Positions 16,547-25,225 of a stretch of DNA of 64,000 nt are shown here, piece by piece. The stretch is taken from contig NZ_JAEULZ010000001.1 of NCBI RefSeq assembly GCF_016793485.1, positions 496,001 to 560,000 of the forward strand, in the 5' to 3' direction. The first letter of the stretch is position 1. Each line of letters starts with the position of its first letter. This DNA is from Mesorhizobium sp. GTDB lineage: Bacteria; Pseudomonadota; Alphaproteobacteria; Rhizobiales; Rhizobiaceae. The position numbers were made by a program, and so were the translations under genes. Under the pieces are notes generated by a model. That model was not told the DNA's origin. It made no database searches and was given only the letters and a program-made list of their open reading frames with translations.

Positions 16547-19024
16547 ATGCCGTTCGTCCGCCTTTGGCGTACAGTTGTTCTGGTCGTCTTAGCGGTCGCG
16601 ATCCTCGCGCCGGCTGCTTTCGCGCAAGGTCTCGGCAACACGGCCAACCCGCTCATCGAGCAGCAGCGGGGGACGATTCAGGACTACACCGCGCGCGCCG
16701 ACGCACTGGACAAGGAAATCGCGGCCAACAGCGAGCAGGATGGCAAGCTCGTTGCGATCAGGCTCAAGCTCGAGGAATTGTCGCGGGAACTGTTTGCCAG
16801 CGCCGTGGCGTTTCGCCCGCGCCTCGCGGAAATCAACGCGCGTCTGGACCAGCTTGGCCCCGCGCCGGCCGAGGGCCAGCAGGAACTCGACATCGTCTCG
16901 GTCGAGCGCGAGGGGTTGCTGACCGAGAAAGGCGAGATCAACGCCGTGCTCGGCCTGGCCGAGTCGCTGTCCATCCGCGTCAACGGGATGATCGAACGGA
17001 TCGGCCAGATGCGGAGCGAACTGTTCCGCAATGTGTTGACCAAGCGTTATTCGCTTACGGAAGCCTTCGATGGCGAAACGCTCGGCGACGTCGAAGCCGA
17101 ATATACCAACTTCTACCGCGCCATCACGTCTTGGCTCAATTTTGTCGTCAAATACAAGTTCCAGTCCGTTCTCGCTGCGGCGTTCTTTGCCCTCGCGGCC
17201 GCGGCCGTGCTGTTGCTCGGTGGACGACGGCTCTTCAGGCGGTTGATCCACGCCGACCCGACCGCCGAAGACCCGTCCTATCTCAGCAGGTTGTCGGTCG
17301 CCTTCTGGTCGACGCTCCTGCCCACGGTCACGGTCGGCGTCTTTCTCGCCGCGACGCTGTTTTTCTTCAACTACTTCAACGTCCTGCGCGGCGATATCGG
17401 CATCTATCTGGGTTCGCTGTTCACCGTCATCGGCGTCATCTTCTGCGTCAACCGGCTGGCAAACGCGGCACTGTCGCCACGCCTTCCGAACTGGCGCCTT
17501 ATTTCGATCGACACCCGCACCGCACGCCGACTGGTGCTTGCGGTGACGGCAATGGCTGTCGTCATCGGCTTCAACAACTTCCTGACCGTTCTGAACAACA
17601 CGATGGGCTCGCCGTTGTCGCTGACCATCGTCAGGAGCTTCTTCTCCTCGCTCATCGTCGGCGCACTGCTCGTCCTTGTCGGGCTGCTTCGCTATGAGGC
17701 GGACAACTGGAAGCCATGGCACAGCTGGCTGCGCTATATCGCCATCGGGTTCGGCCTGTTCATCATCATCACGGCGCTTCTGGGCTATATCGGCCTTGCG
17801 ACCTTCGTCGCGCAGCAGGTCGTCATCACCGGCTCCATACTCGTCACCGCCTATATCGGTTTCTTGTCGGCGCGCGCGATCGGCGCGGAGGGAGGCTTTG
17901 CCGAAACCTCGGTGGGGCGCTGGCTCACGACCAAGTCGAACACCGATCCCACCACGCTCGACCAGTTCGGCCTCGTCGTCAGCCTCGCCATCAACCTGCT
18001 GGTGCTGCTCGTCTTCCTGCCGCTGATCCTGTTCATGTGGGGGTTCCAGCCTGGCGACATTCAGGCGTGGGCGTACAAGCTCGGCTCCGGCTTCAGCATC
18101 GGCACGTTCCGCTTCTCGCCAGTCGGTATCCTCACCGGAATCGTCGTCTTCATCGTCGGCTACTTCGTCACCCGCTGGTTCCAGGGCTGGCTTGACGGTT
18201 CGGTGATGGCGCGTGGCCGGCTCGACACCGGCGTGCGCAACTCGATTCGCACGGTCGTAGGCTATGCGGGTCTCGCGCTCGCGGCGCTCATAGCAATCTC
18301 GTCAGCCGGCATCGACCTCTCCAGCTTCGCGCTGATTGCCGGCGGTCTGTCGCTCGGTATCGGTTTCGGCCTCCAGAACGTTGTCTCCAACTTCGTGTCT
18401 GGCCTCATCCTGCTCGCCGAGCGCCCCTTCAAGGCGGGCGACTGGATCGTTGCCGGCGACGTTTCGGGCACGGTCAAGAAAATCAGCGTGCGCGCGACCG
18501 AAATCGAAACCTTCCAGCGCCAGAGTGTCATCCTGCCGAACTCGCAGCTCATCAACAGCGCCGTCGGCAACTGGACGCACCGCAACAAGCTCGGCCGCGT
18601 CGACATAAGGGTAGGCGTTGCCTATGGCGCCGATGCCAAGCGCGTGCATGACGTGCTTCTCGAAATCGCCCGCAACCATCCGCTGGTGCTGAGAAACCCC
18701 GAACCGTTCGTCGCGTTCGCGAATTTCGGGCCGTCGGCTCTCGAATTCGAGGTTCGCGTGTTCCTCGGCGACGTCACCAATGGCGGCTATGTCCAGAACG
18801 ATATCCGTTTCGCCATCCTCGATGTCTTTGATGCCGAGGGCATCGAAATCCCGTCAACGCCCCGCGCGGAAATGCCAAAGCCGCAGGATGCCTGGCCGAC
18901 GGACGACGAGCGCGACGAGGCGGAACTGATCGAGAAGAAGGCGCTTGAAGAGGCGGCGCTTGCCGAACGGAAGGCCGTCGCGAAGCGCAGGGGCTCGCGG
19001 TCGCGCAAGCCGGATCCTTCGTGA
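16547..19024 (+). CDS. MscS-family mechanosensitive channel with DUF3772 periplasmic domain
   Basis: 825 residues from ATG 16547, which has AGGGG at the right distance and gives a signal peptide (residues 1-27, ends AFAQ); the frame extends further upstream but without support. A periplasmic helical DUF3772 domain (about 30-200) is followed by about ten membrane helices. The MscS core is near 590-690, with LSLGIGFGLQNVVSNFVSGLILL lining the pore and a beta domain with ERPFKAGDWI. The C terminus is charged (EE/KK/R-rich). The expected role is inner-membrane protection against hypo-osmotic shock. This could matter in a cell that metabolises betaine osmolytes, but that link is inference. Confidence 0.9.
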   Translation: MPFVRLWRTVVLVVLAVAILAPAAFAQGLGNTANPLIEQQRGTIQDYTARADALDKEIAANSEQDGKLVAIRLKLEELSRELFASAVAFRPRLAEINARLDQLGPAPAEGQQELDIVSVEREGLLTEKGEINAVLGLAESLSIRVNGMIERIGQMRSELFRNVLTKRYSLTEAFDGETLGDVEAEYTNFYRAITSWLNFVVKYKFQSVLAAAFFALAAAAVLLLGGRRLFRRLIHADPTAEDPSYLSRLSVAFWSTLLPTVTVGVFLAATLFFFNYFNVLRGDIGIYLGSLFTVIGVIFCVNRLANAALSPRLPNWRLISIDTRTARRLVLAVTAMAVVIGFNNFLTVLNNTMGSPLSLTIVRSFFSSLIVGALLVLVGLLRYEADNWKPWHSWLRYIAIGFGLFIIITALLGYIGLATFVAQQVVITGSILVTAYIGFLSARAIGAEGGFAETSVGRWLTTKSNTDPTTLDQFGLVVSLAINLLVLLVFLPLILFMWGFQPGDIQAWAYKLGSGFSIGTFRFSPVGILTGIVVFIVGYFVTRWFQGWLDGSVMARGRLDTGVRNSIRTVVGYAGLALAALIAISSAGIDLSSFALIAGGLSLGIGFGLQNVVSNFVSGLILLAERPFKAGDWIVAGDVSGTVKKISVRATEIETFQRQSVILPNSQLINSAVGNWTHRNKLGRVDIRVGVAYGADAKRVHDVLLEIARNHPLVLRNPEPFVAFANFGPSALEFEVRVFLGDVTNGGYVQNDIRFAILDVFDAEGIEIPSTPRAEMPKPQDAWPTDDERDEAELIEKKALEEAALAERKAVAKRRGSRSRKPDPS

Positions 19025-19140
19025 TTTCGCCAATTGCGGCATGAACGTGGCATTCAGTTGCCGTTCAGATTGGTTCTCCTATAAAGTCGCCGAAAAGGGG
19101 CGATAACCCCGCAACAGAGGCGGCGAAAGCCGAAAATGAA

Positions 19141-19404
19141 ATGCTCAGGACCCTAGTAGCCACGACCGTGCTGCTGGCTGCCGGCGTGTCCGCACATGCG
19201 GCGAGCGCCGTCAATCTCGACAGCGAGCCGCGCACGCTGATCGTCACCGAGGGCGGCAGCAAGTCGGAACTCGTGGTCGGCGGCGGCGAAACCGCAGATT
19301 TCTGTGCCGCCGGCTGCTTCGTGACGCTGCCGAACGGCGACATCGAAGCCCTGACCGGCAGCGAGACGATCGAGATCAAGGGCGGCGTCGCCCGCATCAA
19401 GTAG
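19141..19404 (+). CDS. Small secreted protein, unknown function
   Basis: 87 residues from ATG 19141. A clear signal peptide covers residues 1-21 (hydrophobic stretch ending HAASA), so the mature protein of about 65 residues is periplasmic. It has one cysteine pair motif (DFCAAGC near residues 58-62) that could form a disulphide or bind metal. Short beta-rich phrases follow, and the protein ends IEIKGGVARIK. No family recognised. A strong intrinsic terminator follows, which supports a monocistronic gene. Confidence 0.75.
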   Translation: MLRTLVATTVLLAAGVSAHAASAVNLDSEPRTLIVTEGGSKSELVVGGGETADFCAAGCFVTLPNGDIEALTGSETIEIKGGVARIK

Positions 19405-19425
19405 GCGCGCTGACATCACGCTTCG

Positions 19426-19456
19426 AAGGCCGGGCGTTTGCCCGGCCTTTTCGTTT
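19426..19456 (+). terminator. Intrinsic terminator after the small secreted protein gene
   Basis: GGCCGGGC (19428-19435), loop GTTT, GCCCGGCC (19440-19447), then TTTTCGTTT. This is a perfect 8-bp GC stem with a T-rich tail. Confidence 0.85.
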
Positions 19457-19560
19457 CTAGCCAGTTGGTCGCGCCACATTTGCGCGATGTCGCAAACAGG
19501 CTTCAACCCGATCCGCTTGCCGCTCTATAGTCTGCCGCGAAAATCCTCGGAGTCGTGGCA

Positions 19561-22122
19561 ATGGCAGAGTTTCCGTCAAAGGCGAAGGTCGTCATCATCG
19601 GGCAGGGCGGCATCGTCGGCGCATCGATCGCGCATCACCTGATCGAGCGGGGCTGGGACGACATCGTCGGCATCGACAAGTCGGGTATTCCGACCGACAT
19701 CGGCTCCACGGCCCATGCCTCCGACTTCTGCTACACGACCAGCCACGACTACCTCTCGGTCTGGACAACCCAGTATTCCATCGATTTCTACGAGAAGATG
19801 GGCCACTACGCCCGCATCGGCGGTCTTGAGGTCGCGCGCGCCGGCCACGATCTCTGGATGGAGGAGATCAAGCGCAAGCTATCCTCCGCTAAGGCGTTCG
19901 GCACGCGCGCACATTACGTTTCACCCGCCGAGATCAAGAAGCTCTTCCCGCTGATCGAGGAAGACAAGGTGATGGGCGGCATGTTCGATCCGGACGCCGG
20001 CCTCGTCGTGCCGCGTTCGCAGACGGTTGCCGGCAAGCTTGTTGATGCGGCCGAGAAGACCGGCAAGCTGCGCACCTTCTCCAACACGCCGGCCCAGTCC
20101 CTGATCGTCGAGAACGGTCGTATCAAGGCAGTCGTGACGCCCCGTGGAACCATCGAGGCCGACTATGTCATCGTCTGCGCCGGCATCTGGGGGCGGCTGA
20201 TTGCGGAGATGGTCGGCGAGGACCTGCCGGTGATGCCGGTCGACCATCCGCTGACCTTCTTCGGTCCGTTCGAGGAGTTCGCCGGCACCGGCAAGGAGAT
20301 CGGCTATCCGCTGCTGCGCGACCAGGGAAATTCCGCCTACATGCGCGATACCGGCGACCCGAAGACCACAGAGGGCGGCCAGCTCGAGTGGGGCTACTAT
20401 GAGACCGACAACCCGCGCCTCTGCCATCCACGCGACATCCTCGAAAAGAACCAGGCGCGGCTGTCGCCTTCGCAGCGTGACCTCGACATGGAGCAGATCA
20501 TCGAGCCGCTGGAGCGCGCTATCGAATTGACGCCGATCCTCGGCGAGATCGGCTACAACGAGGGTCATTCCTTCAACGGCCTGCTGCAGGTTTCGGCCGC
20601 GGGCGGACCGTCCTGTGGCGAGAGCCAGAAGGTGCGGGGTCTCTGGTACTGCGTCGCCATCTGGGTCAAGGACGGTCCCGGCTACGGCAAGCTTATCGCC
20701 GACTGGATGACCGACGGACGCACCGAGATCGATCACAACTCGATCGACTATTCGCGCTTCTATCCACACCAGTTGACCGAGAATTTTATCGAAGGCCGCA
20801 CGCGCGAAGCCGCGCAGAAAATCTACTATCCGGCAGTCCATCCCCGCGAGCCCTACGGCACCGGCCGCAACATCAAGCGGTCGCCCTTCTATGAACGCGA
20901 GAAAGAACTAGGCGGACATTTCATGGAGCTTGGCGGCTGGGAGCGCGCGCACGGCTACGCCGCCAACGATCACCTGCTGGCGAAATACGGCAACCGCGTA
21001 CCCGTCCGTGAAAACGAGTGGGACAGCCGCCACTTCTGGCGCGTGTCGAACGCCGAGCATCTCGCCATGAGCGAGGATTGCGGCATCGTGAACCTGAGCC
21101 ATTTCCACATGGTCGACATCGAAGGGCCCGACCATGTCGAACTGCTCGAATGGCTTTGCGCCGCGAGGATCGGCGGCGACGCCAATATCGGCAAGGGCAT
21201 CTACACCCATTTCCTCGACGACGAGGGCATGGTGCGCGCCGACTTCACGGTGTTCCGCATGGCCGACCGCTGCCGCCTTGTGAACGGCGCCGATGCCGGC
21301 CCGCGCGACTTCCACTACATGAAGCGCGTTGCCGAGGATCGCGGCCTCGACGTCAAGATCACCGACACGTCGGAAAAATACATCACCATCGGCATCTGGG
21401 GGCCGAACGCCCGCGACACGCTGAAGAAGGTTGTCGCCGATCCCGCAGGCCTCGATCCCGAAGCCTTCCCGTTCGCGGCAATCAGGCAGGTCGAGATCGC
21501 GGGCAAGTCGGTCACCGCCTTCCGTATCTCCTATGTCGGCGAGCAGGGCTGGGAACTTCACATGAGATACGAGGACGGCCTCGCCGTCTGGGACGCGCTC
21601 CGCGCCACCGGCGTCATGCCCTTCGGCGTCGAGACCTACGCCAACTCCCGACGCATGGAAAAGAGCCTGCGGCTGCAGAACGCCGACCTGCTGACACAGT
21701 ATAACCTCATCGAGTCCGATCTTGCCCGTCCGAAGGTCAAGGACGTCGATTTCCGCGGCAAGGCGAAGCACCTCGAATACAAGGCCCGCGACCACCAGCC
21801 AGCCATGCTGTGCACGCTGGTCCTGACCGATACGACCGATGCGAAAGGCGTTGTCCGCTATCCCGTCGGCACCATGCCGGTTCTCGATCCCGCGACCGGC
21901 GAAGTGCTTGTCGACGAACTCGGCCGCCGCTCCTATACCACCTCGGTGGCCTACGGTCCTACGCTCGGCAAGAACATCGCGCTGGCCTACCTGCCGCACG
22001 CCTACGCTCAGGAAGGCCGCAAGTTGGCCGTGGAGTATTTCGCCGAAAGCTTCCCCGCGGAGGTGGCCGCAGTCGGCTACAAACCGCTCTACGATCCGGA
22101 GAATCTCAAGCCCAGAAGCTGA
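19561..22122 (+). CDS. GcvT-family FAD-dependent dehydrogenase 3, divergent flavin motif
   Basis: 853 residues from ATG 19561, with GGAG eight bases upstream; an earlier GTG at 19555 is too close to that site. The FAD loop is altered to GQGGIVG (about 14-20). The usual TSGxTWHAAG reads IGSTAHASDF, with His52 retained. The GcvT half starts near 480 and has YVGEQGWELHM and a C-terminal YDPENLKP. It probably oxidises an N-methylated substrate different from those of the other three GcvT-type enzymes in this window. It stands alone on the plus strand, upstream of a GbdR-like regulator gene on the opposite strand. Confidence 0.85.
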   Translation: MAEFPSKAKVVIIGQGGIVGASIAHHLIERGWDDIVGIDKSGIPTDIGSTAHASDFCYTTSHDYLSVWTTQYSIDFYEKMGHYARIGGLEVARAGHDLWMEEIKRKLSSAKAFGTRAHYVSPAEIKKLFPLIEEDKVMGGMFDPDAGLVVPRSQTVAGKLVDAAEKTGKLRTFSNTPAQSLIVENGRIKAVVTPRGTIEADYVIVCAGIWGRLIAEMVGEDLPVMPVDHPLTFFGPFEEFAGTGKEIGYPLLRDQGNSAYMRDTGDPKTTEGGQLEWGYYETDNPRLCHPRDILEKNQARLSPSQRDLDMEQIIEPLERAIELTPILGEIGYNEGHSFNGLLQVSAAGGPSCGESQKVRGLWYCVAIWVKDGPGYGKLIADWMTDGRTEIDHNSIDYSRFYPHQLTENFIEGRTREAAQKIYYPAVHPREPYGTGRNIKRSPFYEREKELGGHFMELGGWERAHGYAANDHLLAKYGNRVPVRENEWDSRHFWRVSNAEHLAMSEDCGIVNLSHFHMVDIEGPDHVELLEWLCAARIGGDANIGKGIYTHFLDDEGMVRADFTVFRMADRCRLVNGADAGPRDFHYMKRVAEDRGLDVKITDTSEKYITIGIWGPNARDTLKKVVADPAGLDPEAFPFAAIRQVEIAGKSVTAFRISYVGEQGWELHMRYEDGLAVWDALRATGVMPFGVETYANSRRMEKSLRLQNADLLTQYNLIESDLARPKVKDVDFRGKAKHLEYKARDHQPAMLCTLVLTDTTDAKGVVRYPVGTMPVLDPATGEVLVDELGRRSYTTSVAYGPTLGKNIALAYLPHAYAQEGRKLAVEYFAESFPAEVAAVGYKPLYDPENLKPRS

Positions 22123-22221
22123 GCGGCGCGCTTCCCTGGAATGGGGGCGGTCGCGCGATTGTGAAGTATTGCGGCCAAGGCTCGCTTGCGATGATGCGTT
22201 TCCATCGCCTAGCCTTGGCGA

Positions 22222-23070
22222 ATGTCTCGTCTGCTTCGTTTATGGCGGGTCTTTCTGAGCGGCATCGCTGCCGCCCTGCTGGCCTCGCATGCAAGCGCCG
22301 CCGAACAGGTCGACGTCGAGCTTGTTCTCGCAGTCGACGTCTCGCTCTCCATGTCGCCGATGGAACTCAGCATCCAGCGCGATGGCTATGCCGCCGCGCT
22401 GACGCATGAGCGGGTCCTGCAGGCCATAGCGGATGGGGCCTACGGCAAGATCGCCATCACCTATTTCGAATGGGCCGGCGTCAATTCGCACCACATCATC
22501 GTTCCCTGGACCGTTATCGCCAACAAGGCCGACGCCGAGCGCGTCGCCGCGCGATTGTCGGCGCAGCCGCCGAACAGCGCCCGGCGCACGTCGATCGCCG
22601 CCGCGCTCGAATTCGGGGCGGATCTGTTCGCCGAAAGCCAATACAGCAGCCAGAAGCGCGTCATCGACATTTCCGGCGACGGTCCGAACAACCAGGGTGC
22701 GCCGGTCGTCGCGTCGCGCGATGCGGTCGTCAGCCAGGGAATCGTCATCAACGGCTTGCCACTGATGACGACGGGCGGCTTTGCCAGCGCCTTCGATGTC
22801 GTCGATCTCGATCGCTACTACAGCGATTGCGTGATCGGCGGGCCGGGAGCCTTCATGATCCCGGTCAACGACTGGTCGCAGTTTCCCGAGGTGGTGAGGC
22901 GCAAGCTGGTGCTCGAACTAGCAGGCCCGCTGTCGCCTGCATGGCGTGCGGAAATGGGCGACGAGAAATTGCCCGTCATCAAAGTACAGGCGGAGCCGCC
23001 GATCGACTGCATGGTCGGCGAGAAAATGTGGCGCGACCGAAGCTGGATGTGGGACGACCAGCAGCGTTAG
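22222..23070 (+). CDS. DUF1194 (VWA-like) secreted protein
   Basis: 282 residues. A signal peptide spans residues 1-26 (ends SHASAAE). It is followed by a von Willebrand factor A-like domain whose metal-ion-dependent adhesion site reads DVSLSMS near residues 39-45, with further MIDAS elements in the TSIAAAL and DISGDGPNN segments. This is the DUF1194 layout found widely in rhizobia. It is presumably periplasmic and mediates metal-dependent protein contact. No partner is visible and the role is unknown. Confidence 0.85.
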   Translation: MSRLLRLWRVFLSGIAAALLASHASAAEQVDVELVLAVDVSLSMSPMELSIQRDGYAAALTHERVLQAIADGAYGKIAITYFEWAGVNSHHIIVPWTVIANKADAERVAARLSAQPPNSARRTSIAAALEFGADLFAESQYSSQKRVIDISGDGPNNQGAPVVASRDAVVSQGIVINGLPLMTTGGFASAFDVVDLDRYYSDCVIGGPGAFMIPVNDWSQFPEVVRRKLVLELAGPLSPAWRAEMGDEKLPVIKVQAEPPIDCMVGEKMWRDRSWMWDDQQR

Positions 23071-23085
23071 AACCGCTGAATAGCC

Positions 23086-24087
23086 CTACGCGGCCAGCAA
23101 CTGCTTCCGGTCCAGCCGTTCCTGTTGCGGCGAGCGCGCGTAGAGTTCGCGGTAGCATTTGGAGAAATGCGACGCGGAGACGAAGCCGCAGGCGACGGCC
23201 ACTTCCACCACCGGCATGGACGACTGAACGAGCAGATGGCGGGCGCGGTCGAGCCTGATCTCCAGATAGTAGCGCGCGGGTGAACGACCCATCTCGGCGC
23301 GGAAGAGGCGCTCGATCTGGCGGCGCGAAAGGTCCACGTCGTCGGCGATCTCGATCAGCGACAGCGGCTCGGAAAGGTTTGCTTCCATCAGTTCGATGAT
23401 CGACAGCACCTTTGCGTTCTGGACACCAAGGCGGGCCCTCAACGGCAGCCGCTGGCGGTCGGTGGGGCTGCGGACACGGTCGGTCAGCACCTGTTCGCAC
23501 ACCCGGTTGACGAGATTGTCGTCGTAATCCTCGCCGATCAGCTTCAGCATCATGTCCAGCGCGGCCGTGCCGCCGGCGCAGGTGTAGATGTTCTGGTCGA
23601 TCTCGAAGAGGTCGGCGAACACATTGGCCTTCGGGAAGGCTTCCGCGAAGCCGGGCAGGTTCTCCCAATGGATCGCGCAGCGCTTGTTGGAGAGCAGCCC
23701 GGCGGCTGCAAGAATATGGGCACCGGTGCAAAGCCCGCCCAGCGCGACGCCGCGGTTATATTCCTCGCGCAGCCAGGCGAAGGTGGTGCGGTTGCTGTAG
23801 CTTTCGACATGGAGGCCGCTGCAGACGATCACCATGTCCGGGCGATCCGGTCCCGCCATCTTGCGGCGCTCGTCCTCGAGCGAAGTGTTCACCGCACACT
23901 CGACGCCATTGGAGCCCTTGACCGGCCGCCCATCCAGGCTTGCGAGCCGCCAGGTGTAAGCCTCATAGCCGAGCATGCGGTTCGCCATCCTGAGCGGGTC
24001 CAGCGCCGTCGCAAAGGCGATCATGGTGAAATCGGGGACCAGGAAAAAGACGAACGACCTTTTTGCAGGCAGTTTGGCGGCGTTCAA
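23086..24087 (-). CDS. GlxA-family AraC-type transcriptional regulator (GbdR-like)
   Basis: 333 residues from TTG 24087, chosen because GGAG lies seven bases upstream; the frame extends to 24138. Residues about 8-180 form a DJ-1/PfpI-like sensor domain (LGGLCTGAHILAAAGLL near 118-134). Residues about 225-330 form a double AraC helix-turn-helix (LSLIEIADDVDLSRRQIERLF and VVEVAVACGFVSASHFSKCYR segments). This is the architecture of Pseudomonas GbdR, which activates betaine, dimethylglycine and sarcosine catabolism. Its place beside four such enzymes suggests the same job; the effector is inferred, not shown. Confidence 0.85.
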   Translation of the reverse strand: MNAAKLPAKRSFVFFLVPDFTMIAFATALDPLRMANRMLGYEAYTWRLASLDGRPVKGSNGVECAVNTSLEDERRKMAGPDRPDMVIVCSGLHVESYSNRTTFAWLREEYNRGVALGGLCTGAHILAAAGLLSNKRCAIHWENLPGFAEAFPKANVFADLFEIDQNIYTCAGGTAALDMMLKLIGEDYDDNLVNRVCEQVLTDRVRSPTDRQRLPLRARLGVQNAKVLSIIELMEANLSEPLSLIEIADDVDLSRRQIERLFRAEMGRSPARYYLEIRLDRARHLLVQSSMPVVEVAVACGFVSASHFSKCYRELYARSPQQERLDRKQLLAA

Positions 24088-24241
24088 CGTGGCTCTCCGG
24101 CTGCGGTCATGACGCGAACAGAATGTCGCTATCAGCAAAGCGCCATCAGAATCCCTTTATTGTCAATGGGTGCGGCAAGTGCCTCATGATTAAATTTGCG
24201 ACATGGTCGCAAATTGGCCAGACGTGACAGGTGCCGGCAGA

Positions 24242-24284
24242 CAAAAGAAAACCGCCGCTGGCCGTTAGGCCCCGCGGCGGTTTC
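24242..24284 (-). terminator. Intrinsic terminator for the 45-residue small gene
   Basis: On the minus strand an AAACCGCCGCGG/CCAGCGGCGGTTT-type stem is followed by TTTTCTTTTG. It lies just beyond the stop of the small gene at 24341. Confidence 0.75.
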
Positions 24285-24340
24285 AGATGCGGGCGGACCT
24301 CCCTGAGGAGGCTCTCAAGCCCGCGCTAGCGATGATTTGT

Positions 24341-24478
24341 TCAGACGAGCGTGCCGAAACGGGAGCCAGCCATTGCGCCGGTCTGGCCAGGCATCGTGCG
24401 GCCAAGCTTCTGGCGCTCGAGGGCGGTCGTCAGGTTGATTTCACGGCGTTTGCCGAACAGGCGAGCGAAAAGCTTCAT
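24341..24478 (-). CDS. Small basic protein of 45 residues, unknown function
   Basis: An ATG at 24478 with GGAG seven bases ahead opens 45 codons ending in TGA at 24341. The product starts MKLFARLFGKRR, then ITL-type and LERQKLGR phrases, and ends SRFGTLV. It is basic with an amphipathic start that could touch membrane. A good ribosome binding site on one side and a strong terminator on the other support a real, independently transcribed small gene. No family recognised. Confidence 0.6.
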   Translation of the reverse strand: MKLFARLFGKRREINLTTALERQKLGRTMPGQTGAMAGSRFGTLV

Positions 24479-24823
24479 GACACGTCTCCATGCATCGAGG
24501 TTACACGGGGTGCCTTCGCAGATATGCTCAGGAGTGGGGCATCTCGTTGGATGGCGCGGATATAGGCGCGGCTGCCGAATATTTAAGCGGTAAAAGCGAA
24601 GCGGCGCGACGTAAAAACGACATCGATCTGGATGTCAGTAAAATCGGTATTCTATATTTCTTTTTATTCTCAAATGTTTAGTCCGATTTTCGAGCTGCTA
24701 TGCGGCTTGCTCATGTGCGTCATGCAGCGGTTGCATGGGTCCGCGCATGTGCACATGGAGAAGGCGATGGCCTGCCGTACAGGGGAACGACTGCGGCAGG
24801 CCATTCTGTTTTGCGTGTCACGA
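24479..24823. other. Intergenic stretch, partly AT-rich, with one hairpin
   Basis: No gene is supported in these 345 bases. The segment 24560-24690 is clearly AT-richer than its surroundings and may hold the promoter of the 45-residue gene on the minus strand. A stem of GGCCTGCCG (24769-24777) with CGGCAGGCC (24794-24802) is followed by ATTCTGTTTTG on the plus strand. It may terminate read-through or mark the end of the DUF1127 transcript. Confidence 0.5.
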
Positions 24824-25009
24824 TTACTTCGACCCCGACCATGAGCCGACGCCATGGTTCCGTCCGACCTTCTTCTCGAAGGCGTCCGGCCAGCCGATAT
24901 CCTTCTGGAGTTCGATAGGCAGGGACCGGATGGTCCTCTCTGTCTGGTAGCGTGCACGCGCCGCGTTGAATTCGGCGGCCAGGCGGCCAATGGATGAAAT
25001 GATGGACAT
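24824..25009 (-). CDS. DUF1127 domain small protein
   Basis: 61 residues from ATG 25009 with GGAGATCATC directly upstream. The core TIRSLPIELQKDIGWPDAF (about residues 26-44) is the DUF1127/YjiS signature. Small DUF1127 proteins in alphaproteobacteria are reported to affect RNA-level regulation and phosphate or carbon metabolism. Which process applies here is unknown. The gene is separate from its neighbours and divergent from the LysR gene. Confidence 0.85.
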   Translation of the reverse strand: MSIISSIGRLAAEFNAARARYQTERTIRSLPIELQKDIGWPDAFEKKVGRNHGVGSWSGSK

Positions 25010-25225
25010 GATGATCTCCTCTCGCGTTTGCCGGACCCTTCCGCGTCCGGGGTGCCCTGACTAAGGGCGTTCGGTTTCCACTTCACTCCGCATCTACTGC
25101 CTCCCTGTTTCGGCGGTGTTACCGGACAACGAAGCTTCGATGACATTGACTATGCGACCGGGTTGATGTTCAATCAAACGAAATGAAATGATGTTTTAGA
25201 TCAGGGAAATTGAAGGAACGGAATC

